Shown: positions 51,299-60,400 of the stretch, one piece after another | Layout: the number at the start of each line of letters is the position of its first letter | Position numbering within the stretch: the stretch's first letter is position 1 | DNA from: Bradyrhizobium rifense | GTDB lineage: Bacteria; Pseudomonadota; Alphaproteobacteria; Rhizobiales; Xanthobacteraceae | Length of the DNA stretch: 64,000 nucleotides | Assembly (NCBI RefSeq): GCF_008123425.1 | Contig: NZ_VSSS01000067.1 | Coordinates: forward strand, 1 to 64,000 | Reading direction: 5' to 3' | Position numbers and translations under genes: made by a program | The notes under the pieces: model-generated | Seen by the model: the letters and a program-made list of their open reading frames with translations, nothing else | Databases searched by the model: none | What the model was told of the DNA's origin: nothing

Positions 51299-52624
51299 CT
51301 ACCGATCCGGGCTGGCGCGCTCGAACTGGCGCAGGAGCTTGTTGCCGCGCTCGACTGCGGCATCGAGGGCGGCTTGCGCGCTCTTCTGGCCCGCAAAAGC
51401 CTGCTCGAGCTCCTCCTCGATCGTGCCGCGGATCAGGTTGAAGGAGCCGAGCCTTATGCCTTTCGAGTTCTCGGTCGGCGGATGCAGCGTGATTTCCTCG
51501 AACGAGATCGCCGAGCCCGGATTGCGCTCGTAAAATCCTTGCGCGCGCGTCAGCTCGAAGGAGGCGCGGGTGATCGGCAAATAGCCGGTGTTCTGATGCC
51601 AGGCGGCCTGCACGCCCGGCTGCGACAGATAGGCGAAGAACCGCGCCACGCCCTTGTATTCCTCGCGCGGACGGTCGCGCAGCACCCACAGCGTGGCGCC
51701 GCCGATGATCGAGTTCTGCGGCGCACCTTTCACGTCGGGCCAATACGGCATCATGCCGTAGCCGATCTCGAACTTCGAATTCGCCTTGATGTCGGCGCGC
51801 GTCGCCGAGGAGCCGATGAAGATGCCGCATTCGCCGTTCTGGAAGCGCGGCTCGGCCGACTGCCCGCGGCCGCTATAGTCGAACAGTTTTGTCTTCTGCC
51901 ATTCGGCGAGCTGGGCGATGTGCTTGACCACGACCGGATTGTTGATGGTCAATTCCGCATCGAGGCCGGCAAAGCCATTCGCGCGCGTGGCCAGCGGCAG
52001 ATTGTGAAACGCCGAAAGATTCTCGACATGGATCCAGGACGGCCAGGACGTGGTGAAGCCGCAGACGGCGCCGCGGTCACGCAGCCGCTTTGCAATGACG
52101 CCAAGCTCCGGCCACGTCTTCGGCGGCGTCTCGGGATCGAGGCCGGCGTCGCGGAACATGGTCTTGTTGTAATAGAGGATCGGCGTCGACGAGTTGAACG
52201 GGAACGACAGCAGATTGCCGCTCGCATCGGTGTAATAGCCGGAGACCGCTGGAAGATAGTCGTTGAGCGAGAACGGCTCGCCCATGTCGCGCATCATGCT
52301 GTACACCGGATAAATCGCGCCCTTGGCCGCGGTCATGGTGGCGGTGGCGACCTCGTTGACCTGGACGATCGCGGGCTGGCTGCGGGAGCGGAAGGCGAAG
52401 ATCGCAGCGGTCACCGTCTCAGTGTAGCTGCCCTTGTAGCTCGGCACGATCCGGTAATCGGACTGCGAGGTGTTGAAGTCGGAGGCGAGCTTTTCGAGCT
52501 GCTTGCCGAGCTCGCCCGACATGGCGTGCCACCACGCGATGTCGGTGGCGGCGCGCGCCTCGCAGCTCAAGGCGAGGGCCAAGGTGGCGGCGGCGACCTG
52601 CAAAAGGCGCAATGCTGAACTCAC
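51299..52624 (-). CDS. Orphan sugar/glycerol-3-phosphate-type ABC binding protein (UgpB-like)
   Basis: A 441-aa SBP_bac_1 family protein. The start is the GTG at 52624 with GGGAAGAG upstream. A signal peptide, with hydrophobic core LLQVAAATLALALSCEARA, precedes TDIAWWHAMSGELGKQLEKL, a typical UgpB start. Later FPFNSSTPILYYNKTMFRDAG is also characteristic. The matching permeases and ATPase are not in the window, so it may serve a transporter elsewhere. Glycerol-3-phosphate or its diesters are the likely ligands. Confidence 0.87.
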   Translation of the reverse strand: MSSALRLLQVAAATLALALSCEARAATDIAWWHAMSGELGKQLEKLASDFNTSQSDYRIVPSYKGSYTETVTAAIFAFRSRSQPAIVQVNEVATATMTAAKGAIYPVYSMMRDMGEPFSLNDYLPAVSGYYTDASGNLLSFPFNSSTPILYYNKTMFRDAGLDPETPPKTWPELGVIAKRLRDRGAVCGFTTSWPSWIHVENLSAFHNLPLATRANGFAGLDAELTINNPVVVKHIAQLAEWQKTKLFDYSGRGQSAEPRFQNGECGIFIGSSATRADIKANSKFEIGYGMMPYWPDVKGAPQNSIIGGATLWVLRDRPREEYKGVARFFAYLSQPGVQAAWHQNTGYLPITRASFELTRAQGFYERNPGSAISFEEITLHPPTENSKGIRLGSFNLIRGTIEEELEQAFAGQKSAQAALDAAVERGNKLLRQFERASPDR

Positions 52625-52826
52625 GATGGCTCTTCCCGGATCAAGCGGCAAAAGGCGACCGGACCCTGCTTAAGGCGCGACACAAGCGGTTTCAACCGGG
52701 AATAAAGACGGGCCGCGCCGCACAATCGCCCGGGGACCCGACCCGGGATGGCCTTCCCTTTACCATCTGCTAGATTGCATTGAACCTTTTGGTCCCGCCA
52801 TAGACTCCATCTCCGAGGGGTTGAGT

Positions 52827-53822
52827 GTGCCAGTGCTGAACCGTGCCGAACTCTCACGGACCGGGGTGATCTTCGTCGCGCTTTTGCTCGCCATCTACGC
52901 GACGGGCGCTGCTGCGCGTGAATTCCGCGCCGCCGACACCCAGACCGAGGACTACCCGACCGTCCAGGCGCTGCGCTACATGGGCGCGCTGATCGCCGAG
53001 CGCACCGGCGGCCGGCACGAGATCAAGGTGTTTCACTCCCGCCAGCTCGGCGAGGAGAAGGAGACGATCGAGCAGACCCGCGCCGGCGCGATCGACCTCA
53101 ACCGGACCAATGTGGCCCCGATCGGCAATTTCGTTCCGGCGATGAACGTGCTCGCCATGCCGTTCCTGTTTCGGTCCATCGAGCACATGCAGAAGGTGCT
53201 GGACGGGCCGATCGGCAACGAGATTTTGGGAAGCTTCGAGCCCTACGGCTTCGTCGGGCTCGCCTTCTACGATTCCGGGGCGCGCTCGATCTACAATGCG
53301 GTCCGCCCGGTGAAGAGCATCGCCGATCTCAAGGGATTGCGGATCCGGGTGCAGCAATCGGAGTTGATGAGCGAGATGATCCGCTCGCTCGGCGCCGAGC
53401 CGGTCGAATTGCCCTATGGGCAGGTGCTCACGGGGCTCGCGACCCGTCTGATCGACGGCGCCGAAAACAACTGGCCATCCTTCGTGACCACCGACCATTA
53501 CAAACATGCCGGCTACTACTCCCTGACCGAGCACACCATGAGCCCGGAGGTGCTGGTGATCTCGCTCAAGGCCTGGAAGAGCCTGTCGGCCGACGACCAG
53601 CAGATTTTCCGTGAGGCCGCGCTGCGCTCCAGCCAGTTCATGCGCGAGAAGTGGCGCGACCTCGAGGAGCAGTCGCAGCGCAAGGCGGAAGCCGCCGGCA
53701 TCACGGTGATCAAGGACATCGACCGCAAGCCGTTCGAGGACGCGATGGCGCCGATCTACGCCAAGGCCGCGAAGGACCCCGCCGCGGCCGCGCTGATCGA
53801 ACGCATTCGCAAGGTGGAGTGA
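52827..53822 (+). CDS. TRAP-type periplasmic binding protein (DctP family) of a sensory operon
   Basis: A 331-aa DctP family protein from a GTG at 52827 with GAGGGG six bases upstream. A signal peptide (hydrophobic core VIFVALLLAIYATGAAA) precedes REFRAADTQTEDYPT. The carboxylate-binding Arg is probably in LKGLRIRVQQSELM, and NNWPSFVTTDHYKHAGY is a standard DctP segment. No DctQ or DctM membrane genes follow. Instead its stop overlaps a histidine kinase start by 4 nt. It therefore likely serves as the ligand-sensing partner of that kinase. Confidence 0.9.
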   Translation: MPVLNRAELSRTGVIFVALLLAIYATGAAAREFRAADTQTEDYPTVQALRYMGALIAERTGGRHEIKVFHSRQLGEEKETIEQTRAGAIDLNRTNVAPIGNFVPAMNVLAMPFLFRSIEHMQKVLDGPIGNEILGSFEPYGFVGLAFYDSGARSIYNAVRPVKSIADLKGLRIRVQQSELMSEMIRSLGAEPVELPYGQVLTGLATRLIDGAENNWPSFVTTDHYKHAGYYSLTEHTMSPEVLVISLKAWKSLSADDQQIFREAALRSSQFMREKWRDLEEQSQRKAEAAGITVIKDIDRKPFEDAMAPIYAKAAKDPAAAALIERIRKVE

Positions 53823-55906
53823 CACGACTGGCCGCGCCCGGACACAGCGAGCTCGCAGAGCGGCCGCCCGGCCCGATCGGGCGGACGCGCGCGCGCCTCG
53901 TCGGCGTGCTGCGGGCGGTGCCGATCCGCTGGCGCATCCTGTCGATCGCGGCGCTGAACTCCGCCGTCGTGATCGTGCTGGTGGCGATGATCTGGAACGG
54001 CGCGCAGGTGCTGGGCTCGGCCTGGGACGACGTCCGCCAGGTGCGCGAATCCGACCGCATCCTGGCGCTGCTCGAAAGCGAGACCGGACGCCTGCAGAAC
54101 CTGATCCACCGCTACATCAACCAGCCGAGCCCGGACCTGTTCGCCGAGATCCTGCTGCTGCGCGAGGCCGTGCTCGGCACGCTGACCGACCGTGCCGCCA
54201 AGGACCCGATGCTGTCGGGCTCGGTCGAGGAGCTGGAGCGCACCACGGACCGCTTCCTCAACGGCTTTGGCGAGCTGCGCAGCGTGCAGGCGACCATCGC
54301 CAGGACCTATGAAGAGCAGGTGCAGGGCCCGGCCAAGGACATGGCGGGCCTCTACTCCATCATCGAGGGCGCCACCGGCCATCGCGACGCGCTGATCTGG
54401 CCCTCGCTCGGCAAGTCGCGCGAGGCTTTCACCGCGATGCTGGTCGCGGCCAACTCCTACTATCTGTCGCTGTCGCCGGGCGCCGCCGACGATGCGCGCC
54501 GCAACACCGAGACGATCGAGAAGACCATTCCGGTCATGATCGATCTCGCCGACAACGATCTGCAGCGCATGGCGCTGCAAAAGCTCGCCGCCCGCACCAT
54601 GGCGCTGCGCGAGGGCTTTGCAAAACTGTCCGAGCAGCTCACCAACCGCACCGAACTGCTGCGCAACACCATCGACGCCAGCCAGGCCGAGGCGATCGGC
54701 GCCATCGACGATCTCTCGACCAAGATGCGCCAGCGCGAGCAGAAGGCGCAGGAGACGTTCGACCGCACGCTGGCCGACATTTCACGGCGGGTGCTGTCGA
54801 TCGCGGTGATCTTCCTCGGCATCATCCTCACCGCAGGCGTGCTGATCGCGCTGTCGATCCGGCTGCCGCTGCAGCAGATCATGGCGGCGATGCGCGCGAT
54901 CACGCTCGGCGATCTCGGCCGCGAGGTGCAGGGCACCAAGGCCCGCGACGAGGTCGGGGCCATGGCGCGCGCGGTGGAGGTGTTCCGCGAGAACGCGATC
55001 GCCAAGCGCGAGACCGAGGACGAGCTGCGGGCCTCGAAGGAAAAAGCCGAGAGCGCGCTGCTCGAGCTCAACACCGCGCAGCAGAATCTGATCGACGCCG
55101 AGCGGCTCGCAGCGCTCGGCGGCCTCGTCGCCGGCGTCGCGCATGAGGTCAACAACCCCATCGGCATCAGCCTGACGGTTGCCTCGAGTTTTGCCCGACG
55201 CAGCGAGATCTTCGAGGCCCAGCTCAGGGGCGACGGCGGCCTGCGCCGCTCGCAGCTGGAAGAGTTCGTGCAGTCCTCGCGCGATGCCTCGCAGCAGCTG
55301 GTCGCCAACCTCACCCGCGCCGGCGAGCTGATCCAGTCGTTCAAGCAGGTCGCGGTCGACCGCTCCCATGCCGAGCGCCGGCAATTCTCATTGAGCGAAG
55401 CGACCGACCAGATCATCGCGAGCCTTAAGCCCGTGCTGAAGCGCTCGCCGATCACGCTCAAGGTCGACGTGCCCGAGGGGCTGCTGCTGGATGGCTATCC
55501 CGGCTCTTATGGCCAGATCCTGACCAATCTGTTCCTCAACGCCGCCAACCACGCCTTCGCCGACCGCCGCGCCGGCACCATCACGATCTCGGCGCGGCCG
55601 CGCGGCACCGACGATATCGAGATCATCTTCGCCGATGACGGGGCCGGCATGACCCCCGACGTGCAGCGCCAGGCCTTTGACCCATTCTTTACCACCCGGC
55701 GCAATGAAGGTGGCACGGGACTCGGGCTTCATATCGTCTATAACCTCGTCACCCAGCAGCTCGGGGGGCGGATGATGCTGGAATCCAAGCTGGGACAAGG
55801 CACTACTTTTCGGATTATCATGCCGCGGATCGCCAAGGGCGGCGCGCAAAGCACAGAAAGTGACGGGACTTCGCAATGGCCGAACAGGACGATGTCCTCC
55901 ACCTGA
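53819..55906 (+). CDS. Membrane sensor histidine kinase coupled to the DctP protein
   Basis: A 695-aa kinase from a GTG that overlaps the DctP stop. Membrane segments are at about 40-60 and 325-347, enclosing a roughly 265-residue helical periplasmic sensor. HAMP spans about 347-400, a coiled coil follows, and the phosphoacceptor is H442 in GGLVAGVAHEVNNP. The ATPase boxes are NLFLNAANHAF, DDGAGM and GGTGLGLHIV. The layout is that of TorS-type sensors that read a periplasmic binding protein. It ends by overlapping the next gene by 31 nt. Confidence 0.92.
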   Translation: MTRLAAPGHSELAERPPGPIGRTRARLVGVLRAVPIRWRILSIAALNSAVVIVLVAMIWNGAQVLGSAWDDVRQVRESDRILALLESETGRLQNLIHRYINQPSPDLFAEILLLREAVLGTLTDRAAKDPMLSGSVEELERTTDRFLNGFGELRSVQATIARTYEEQVQGPAKDMAGLYSIIEGATGHRDALIWPSLGKSREAFTAMLVAANSYYLSLSPGAADDARRNTETIEKTIPVMIDLADNDLQRMALQKLAARTMALREGFAKLSEQLTNRTELLRNTIDASQAEAIGAIDDLSTKMRQREQKAQETFDRTLADISRRVLSIAVIFLGIILTAGVLIALSIRLPLQQIMAAMRAITLGDLGREVQGTKARDEVGAMARAVEVFRENAIAKRETEDELRASKEKAESALLELNTAQQNLIDAERLAALGGLVAGVAHEVNNPIGISLTVASSFARRSEIFEAQLRGDGGLRRSQLEEFVQSSRDASQQLVANLTRAGELIQSFKQVAVDRSHAERRQFSLSEATDQIIASLKPVLKRSPITLKVDVPEGLLLDGYPGSYGQILTNLFLNAANHAFADRRAGTITISARPRGTDDIEIIFADDGAGMTPDVQRQAFDPFFTTRRNEGGTGLGLHIVYNLVTQQLGGRMMLESKLGQGTTFRIIMPRIAKGGAQSTESDGTSQWPNRTMSST

Positions 55907-57621
55907 TCGACGACACCGGTACCGCGTCGGAGGATATGGACGCCCGGAAATGGAAGATCGCCGTCATCGACGACGATCCGGCCGTGCATGACGGCACCCG
56001 CTTTGCGCTGTCCGATTACAACCTGAACGGCCAGGGGCTGGAAATCCTCTCCGCCCATTCCGCGGCCGAAGGTCGCAAGCTGATGGCGGCGCACAACGAC
56101 ATCGCCGCGGTGCTGCTCGACGTCATCATGGAGACCGACGTCGCCGGCCTGGAGCTCGTCGAATACATCCGCAACGAGCTCAAGAACGAGACCGTGCGTA
56201 TCATCCTGCGCACCGGACAGCCCGGCCAGGCGCCGGAGCGGCGCGTGATCGTGCAGTACGACATCAACGACTACAAGGCCAAGACCGAGCTCACCGCCGA
56301 CAAGCTGTTCACCTCGCTGACCGCGGCGCTGCGCTCCTACCAGCAGCTCGAGCGCATGGTGCAGACGCGGCGCGGGCTCGAGATCATCATCGATGCCGCC
56401 TCGACGCTGTACGACTTCAAGTCGATGCAGCGACTCGCCGAGGGCGTGCTGACCCAGCTCGCCTCGCTGCTCAATGTCGACTGCGCCGGCATACTGGTTC
56501 TGCGCGACAATGGCGGCGTCGATCCCGAGCTCTCGGTGCTCGCGGGCAGCGGCTGCTACAGCCGCTTCATCGGCACCACCTCGTCGAAGGCGCTCGACCC
56601 CGATCTGCGCGAGATGGTCGAAGCCGCCTTCCAGCGCCGCAAGAACGAATTCGCCGACCATCGCAGCGTGATCTATCTGCGCACCGGCTCCGGCCGCGAG
56701 GTCGTGGTGCTGCTGCAGTCCGAGCGCGATCTGTCGGAAACCGACCGCTCGCTGGTCGAGATCTTCTCCAGCCGGCTCTCGATCGCGTTCGACAACGTCA
56801 TCCTCTACCAGCAGCTCCAGGACGCCAACACCCAGCTGGAAGACCGCGTCGCCCAGCGCACCCGCGCGCTGATGCAGGCCAATCGGCGGCTGTCGGCACA
56901 ATGGCTGCGGCTGCAGCGCGCCAACGGCTTCAAGAACGAGATCCTGGGCACCGTCGCACACGATCTGAAGAACCCGCTCGGCGTCATCCTCGGCCGCACC
57001 GAGATGCTGAAGGAGCTGATCTCGACCGGCGCGTCGGCGAGCGGCGTGGTCGCCCAGGTCGATCACATCCGCGACGCCACCAAGCGCCTGACCACGATGG
57101 TCGACCATCTGATCTCGGACGCGATGGCTGACGCCTTCGACATCACCATCCGCCGCGAGCCGGTCGATGTCGCAGCCCTGGTGAAGGAGGTCGCGGACGC
57201 CAACCAGCCGCTCGCGGTCAACAAGCAGCAGGCGATCAGCGTCACGGCGCCGCCCAATTTCGTCACCATGTGCGACACCGACCGTATCCGCGAAGCGATC
57301 GACAATCTGATCAGCAACGCCATCAAATACTCGCCGATCGCCGGCAAGATCACCGTCGCGGTCACCCATGAGGGCAATGACACCGTCATCCGCGTCAGCG
57401 ACGAGGGCGCCGGCCTGTCACCGGAGGATCTCGGCCGCCTGTTCGGCCGGTTCCAGCGGCTATCCGCAAAACCGACAGCAGGTGAGAGCTCGACGGGGCT
57501 TGGGTTGTCCATCGTCAAGCGTATTATCGACATGCATGGCGGCGAGGTAACCGCCGAGAGCGACGGCCCGGGCAAGGGCTCGACCTTCACCATCACCCTG
57601 CCCGCGACCGAACTATCGTAA
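55876..57621 (+). CDS. REC-DUF3369-histidine kinase hybrid protein
   Basis: A 581-aa soluble protein. An N-terminal receiver at about 26-145 has phosphoacceptor D82 (LLDVIM). A DUF3369/GAF-like domain occupies about 165-310, a coiled coil about 311-350, and a HisKA domain has H362 in GTVAHDLKNPLG. An HATPase domain ends the protein (NLISNAIKYSP, SDEGAGL, SSTGLGLSIV). There is no membrane segment. A receiver in front of a kinase lets it take phosphate from the upstream sensor and adjust its own activity. The start overlaps the upstream kinase. Confidence 0.92.
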   Translation: MAEQDDVLHLIDDTGTASEDMDARKWKIAVIDDDPAVHDGTRFALSDYNLNGQGLEILSAHSAAEGRKLMAAHNDIAAVLLDVIMETDVAGLELVEYIRNELKNETVRIILRTGQPGQAPERRVIVQYDINDYKAKTELTADKLFTSLTAALRSYQQLERMVQTRRGLEIIIDAASTLYDFKSMQRLAEGVLTQLASLLNVDCAGILVLRDNGGVDPELSVLAGSGCYSRFIGTTSSKALDPDLREMVEAAFQRRKNEFADHRSVIYLRTGSGREVVVLLQSERDLSETDRSLVEIFSSRLSIAFDNVILYQQLQDANTQLEDRVAQRTRALMQANRRLSAQWLRLQRANGFKNEILGTVAHDLKNPLGVILGRTEMLKELISTGASASGVVAQVDHIRDATKRLTTMVDHLISDAMADAFDITIRREPVDVAALVKEVADANQPLAVNKQQAISVTAPPNFVTMCDTDRIREAIDNLISNAIKYSPIAGKITVAVTHEGNDTVIRVSDEGAGLSPEDLGRLFGRFQRLSAKPTAGESSTGLGLSIVKRIIDMHGGEVTAESDGPGKGSTFTITLPATELS

Positions 57622-57646
57622 CCTTGAGTGCCGAGATCTGAGTGAC

Positions 57647-58384
57647 ATGACACAAAGCCAGCACATCATGATCGTCGACGACGAGGCCCCGGCCCGGGAG
57701 ATGGTCGGCGATTACCTCAAGATGCACGGCTTCACCGTGACGCTGTGCGATGGCGGAAAGAGCTTGCGCACCGCGATCGACGGCAGCATGCCCGACCTCG
57801 TCGTGCTCGACCTCAACATGCCCGAGGAAGACGGCCTCTCGATCATCCGCGACCTCAAGAGCCGCATCAACGTTCCCGTCATCATGCTTACGGCGACCGC
57901 GAGCCCGATCGACCGCGTCGTCGGCCTCGAGCTCGGCGCCGACGATTACGTCGCAAAACCCTGTGAGCTGCGTGAATTGATGGCGCGCATTCGCTCGGTG
58001 CTGCGGCGGAGCGCGCCGGCGAAAGCCGCCAGCGCTGAGACGGCGCCCGCGAAATCGGACAAGGATCAATTGGTGCGCTTCGGCACCAAATGGCTCGACC
58101 TCGAGGCCCAGGCCCTGCGCGACGACGAGGGCAACGAGCATCCTTTGACCGCGTCCGAATTCGGACTGCTCAAGGTGTTTGCGGCCAATCCGAAGCGCGT
58201 GCTGTCGCGCGAGCGCCTGCTGGAGCTGGCCAATGCGCGCGACGCCGAAGCCTTCGACCGCGCCGTCGATCTCCGCATCATGCGCATCCGCCGCAAGATC
58301 GAGCCCGACCCGACCAAGCCCGCCGTGATCCGCACCATCCGCGGCGGCGGCTATCTGTTCTCGCCCGCGGGCGAGAAGGCGTAG
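57647..58384 (+). CDS. OmpR-family response regulator
   Basis: A 245-aa regulator. The receiver spans about 5-120 with acidic pair D11-D12 and phosphoacceptor D55 (VVLDLNMPE), and the switch Thr and Lys are in MLTATAS and VAKPCEL. A winged-helix DNA-binding domain occupies about 145-240 (RVLSRERLLELANARDAEAFDR, TIRGGGYLF). It is 25 nt after the hybrid kinase gene and is the likely output of the relay. Its target genes are not evident; possible targets include an unlinked TRAP transporter. Confidence 0.93.
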   Translation: MTQSQHIMIVDDEAPAREMVGDYLKMHGFTVTLCDGGKSLRTAIDGSMPDLVVLDLNMPEEDGLSIIRDLKSRINVPVIMLTATASPIDRVVGLELGADDYVAKPCELRELMARIRSVLRRSAPAKAASAETAPAKSDKDQLVRFGTKWLDLEAQALRDDEGNEHPLTASEFGLLKVFAANPKRVLSRERLLELANARDAEAFDRAVDLRIMRIRRKIEPDPTKPAVIRTIRGGGYLFSPAGEKA

Positions 58385-58399
58385 ACGCGTCACCAGGTG

Positions 58400-58492
58400 C
58401 CGTAGGGTGGGCAACGGCGAAGCGTGCCCACCATTCTCACAGCATCTGCAGAAAGATCGTGGGCACGGCGCGAAGTGCGCCTTTGCCCACGG
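58400..58492. repeat. Intergenic palindromic repeat, family B copy 3 (right end truncated)
   Basis: Starts CCGTAGGGTGGGCAACGGCG and keeps CGTGCCCACCAT and GTGGGCACGGCG. The right end reads GCCTTTGCCCACGGCAC, lacking the CCTACGG seen at 10091 and 41635. It follows the response-regulator gene by 15 nt. Confidence 0.88.
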
Positions 58493-58606
58493 CACCGATG
58501 TGTGTGGCGCGCGGCGAACGCAAGACCCGGAAATTCGTTCCGCCTAGTCCAAATCGCCGATACCGTATTTTCCACACATTGAAATTCCACGCTTTTTTGG
58601 TCCGAA

Positions 58607-58690
58607 TGTTTCGTCGCGGCTTGTCCGACGAAACAATTTGGTGGCGCACGAAACCATTTTCCCCTTTTCGTGCAGACGTCCCGAAACGTT
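58607..58690. promoter_or_regulatory. Cluster of CGAAAC inverted repeats before the ECF sigma factor
   Basis: TGTTTCGTC-N11-GACGAAACA (58607-58635) and GCACGAAA-N12-TTTCGTGC (58646-58673) are two perfect dyads. A fifth core, CCGAAACG, is near 58682. All share CGAAAC. The cluster lies 65-150 bp before the sigma-factor start and probably combines promoter and operator functions. GACGAAACA recurs at 59435 in front of the ccdA-like gene. Confidence 0.5.
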
Positions 58691-58754
58691 GGCTCATTAA
58701 CACTTTGGTCCAAGGAAACGCCGCTCGGTTGCGGCGCACCGGGGAGCTAAGTCA

Positions 58755-59366
58755 ATGCCGAACGTCATCGCCATCAACGCCCAAGCCAGCCAGAGCATCA
58801 TTGCCGCTCAGGCGACCTCGGACGACATGCTCCTGGAGAGCATTGCCGACGGCAACCGGACGTCCATGCACATCCTTTATTGCCGTCACAACGTGCGGGT
58901 TTACCGCTTCATTCTCCGCATCGTGCGTGATGCGACCACGGCCGAAGACCTGGTCAGCCAGGTGTTCCTGGACGTGTGGCGGACCGCCGGCCAGTTCCAG
59001 GGCCGCTCGCAGGTCTCGACCTGGCTGCTCTCGATCGCCCGCTTCAAGGCGCTGACCGCAATGCGCCAGCGCCGGTTCGAGGATATCGACCAGGAAGATG
59101 TGCGCCAGATCCCGGACAGTTGCGACACGCCCGAGACCTCGCTCGACCGCAGCGACACCAGCGCCATCCTGCGCGCCTGCGTGCAAAAACTGTCACCCGC
59201 GCATCGCGAGATCATTACCCTCGTCTACTACCATGAGAAGTCGGTGGAGGAGGTCGGGCAGATCATCGGTATCCCCCAGAGCACGGTGAAGACCCGGATG
59301 TTCTACGCCCGCAAGCAGCTCGCCGATCTGCTTAAGAATTGCGGCGTCGACCGCTTCGCCGCCTAA
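58755..59366 (+). CDS. ECF-type RNA polymerase sigma factor
   Basis: A 203-aa group IV sigma factor. Region 2 spans about 40-105 (VRVYRFILRIVRDATTAEDLVSQVFLDVW), and region 4 about 140-192 (LSPAHREIITLVYYHEKSVEEVGQIIGIPQSTVKTRM). GGGGAG precedes the ATG. No anti-sigma factor gene adjoins it, which is atypical. Downstream lies a terminator and then the ccdA-thioredoxin pair, so redox control is possible but not shown. Confidence 0.92.
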   Translation: MPNVIAINAQASQSIIAAQATSDDMLLESIADGNRTSMHILYCRHNVRVYRFILRIVRDATTAEDLVSQVFLDVWRTAGQFQGRSQVSTWLLSIARFKALTAMRQRRFEDIDQEDVRQIPDSCDTPETSLDRSDTSAILRACVQKLSPAHREIITLVYYHEKSVEEVGQIIGIPQSTVKTRMFYARKQLADLLKNCGVDRFAA

Positions 59367-59671
59367 GATCAGGGATTTCAATGTGATAGGACCGGCTCAC
59401 CGGCCCCATCCCGGGACACGAAAGCGTTACCACCGACGAAACAAATGAAACAAACCACAACATCAGGCGGAAAAACTTCGGCCCTATAAAGATCGCATAC
59501 GGTTTCGTTAAACCTCCCAAGACCTCCAACGACCCGGACGGGATGCCCCCCTCCGGGTCGTTTTGTATTTGGGGCTGGGTAAGCGTCTCCCCCGTCACGA
59601 GCGCGTGACACCGCGTAACGATCCCCGCCCCCATCCCGAACTGCCCTCGTGACCCCCATCACGAGTGCCCC
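59367..59671. other. Intergenic region between the sigma factor and ccdA-like genes
   Basis: About 305 bases. It includes a lone GACGAAACA at 59435-59443 with a second GAAACA close after, and a strong terminator at 59528-59570. No reading frame is convincing. Confidence 0.7.
59528..59570 (+). terminator. Rho-independent terminator
   Basis: AACGACCCGGA and TCCGGGTCGTT form a perfect 11-bp stem around a 13-nt loop, directly followed by TTGTATTT. It is the best intrinsic terminator in the window. It lies 160 nt after the sigma-factor stop and should end transcripts from it, or a short unannotated RNA starting in the gap. Confidence 0.85.
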
Positions 59672-60370
59672 ATGCTCGAACTCCTCTTCGCTGTCCTCGC
59701 CGGCATCCTCACCATCGCGGCCCCCTGCACGCTGCCGATGTTGCCGATCCTGCTCGGCGCCTCGATCGGACGCACCTCGCATCTTCGCCCCGCGATGATC
59801 GCGCTCGGCTTCGTCGTGTCCTTCTCCGCGGTCGCGCTGCTGCTCGGCGCGCTGACGCGGTTGTTCGATTTCGATCCGAATGTGCTGCGCGAGGCGGCGT
59901 CGATCCTGCTGATCGGCTTCGGCCTGTTGATGCTGTGGCCGGCGCCGTTCGAATGGCTGTCGATCCGGCTCAATGGCTGGCTCAATCTCGGCAATGCGGG
60001 CGGCATGCAGCGCGAGAGCGCGCTCGGCGGTCTCGTGCTCGGGACGACGCTGGGCCTGGTCTGGACGCCCTGCGCCGGCCCGGTGCTCGGCTCGATCCTG
60101 ACGCTGGTCGCGACCTCGAAGAGTCTGCCCTGGGCCAGCACGCTGCTGGTCGCCTACGCGATCGGTGCTGCGATCCCGATGCTGGCGATCGCCTATGGCG
60201 GACAGGCCGCGACCACACGCGTGCGCAGTCTCGCGCGGATCTCGCCGCGGCTGCAGCAGGGCTTTGGCGTGGTCGTGATCGCCTTCGCGCTCGCCGCCTA
60301 CTTCCAATACGACACGCTGATCGTGGCGTGGCTCACCGGCTTCTACCCCACCGGCCAGATCGGCCTGTGA
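59672..60370 (+). CDS. CcdA/DsbD-family thiol electron transporter
   Basis: A 232-aa membrane protein with six predicted helices. The paired cysteines lie in APCTLPMLPILLG (near residue 19) and WTPCAGPVLGS (near 131), the redox pair of CcdA-type proteins. It moves electrons from cytoplasmic thioredoxin across the membrane to periplasmic partners. The thioredoxin-like gene 30 nt downstream is the evident partner. Confidence 0.92.
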   Translation: MLELLFAVLAGILTIAAPCTLPMLPILLGASIGRTSHLRPAMIALGFVVSFSAVALLLGALTRLFDFDPNVLREAASILLIGFGLLMLWPAPFEWLSIRLNGWLNLGNAGGMQRESALGGLVLGTTLGLVWTPCAGPVLGSILTLVATSKSLPWASTLLVAYAIGAAIPMLAIAYGGQAATTRVRSLARISPRLQQGFGVVVIAFALAAYFQYDTLIVAWLTGFYPTGQIGL

Positions 60371-60400
60371 TCGCTTCACCTCTCAACGGAGAACAAGTCC

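Larger units (their letters stand above)
58385..58754. other. Intergenic region upstream of the ECF sigma factor gene
   Basis: About 370 bases. It holds a family B repeat (58400-58492) and then an AT-richer stretch with paired CGAAAC motifs (58607-58690). I see no reading frame. Confidence 0.75.
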
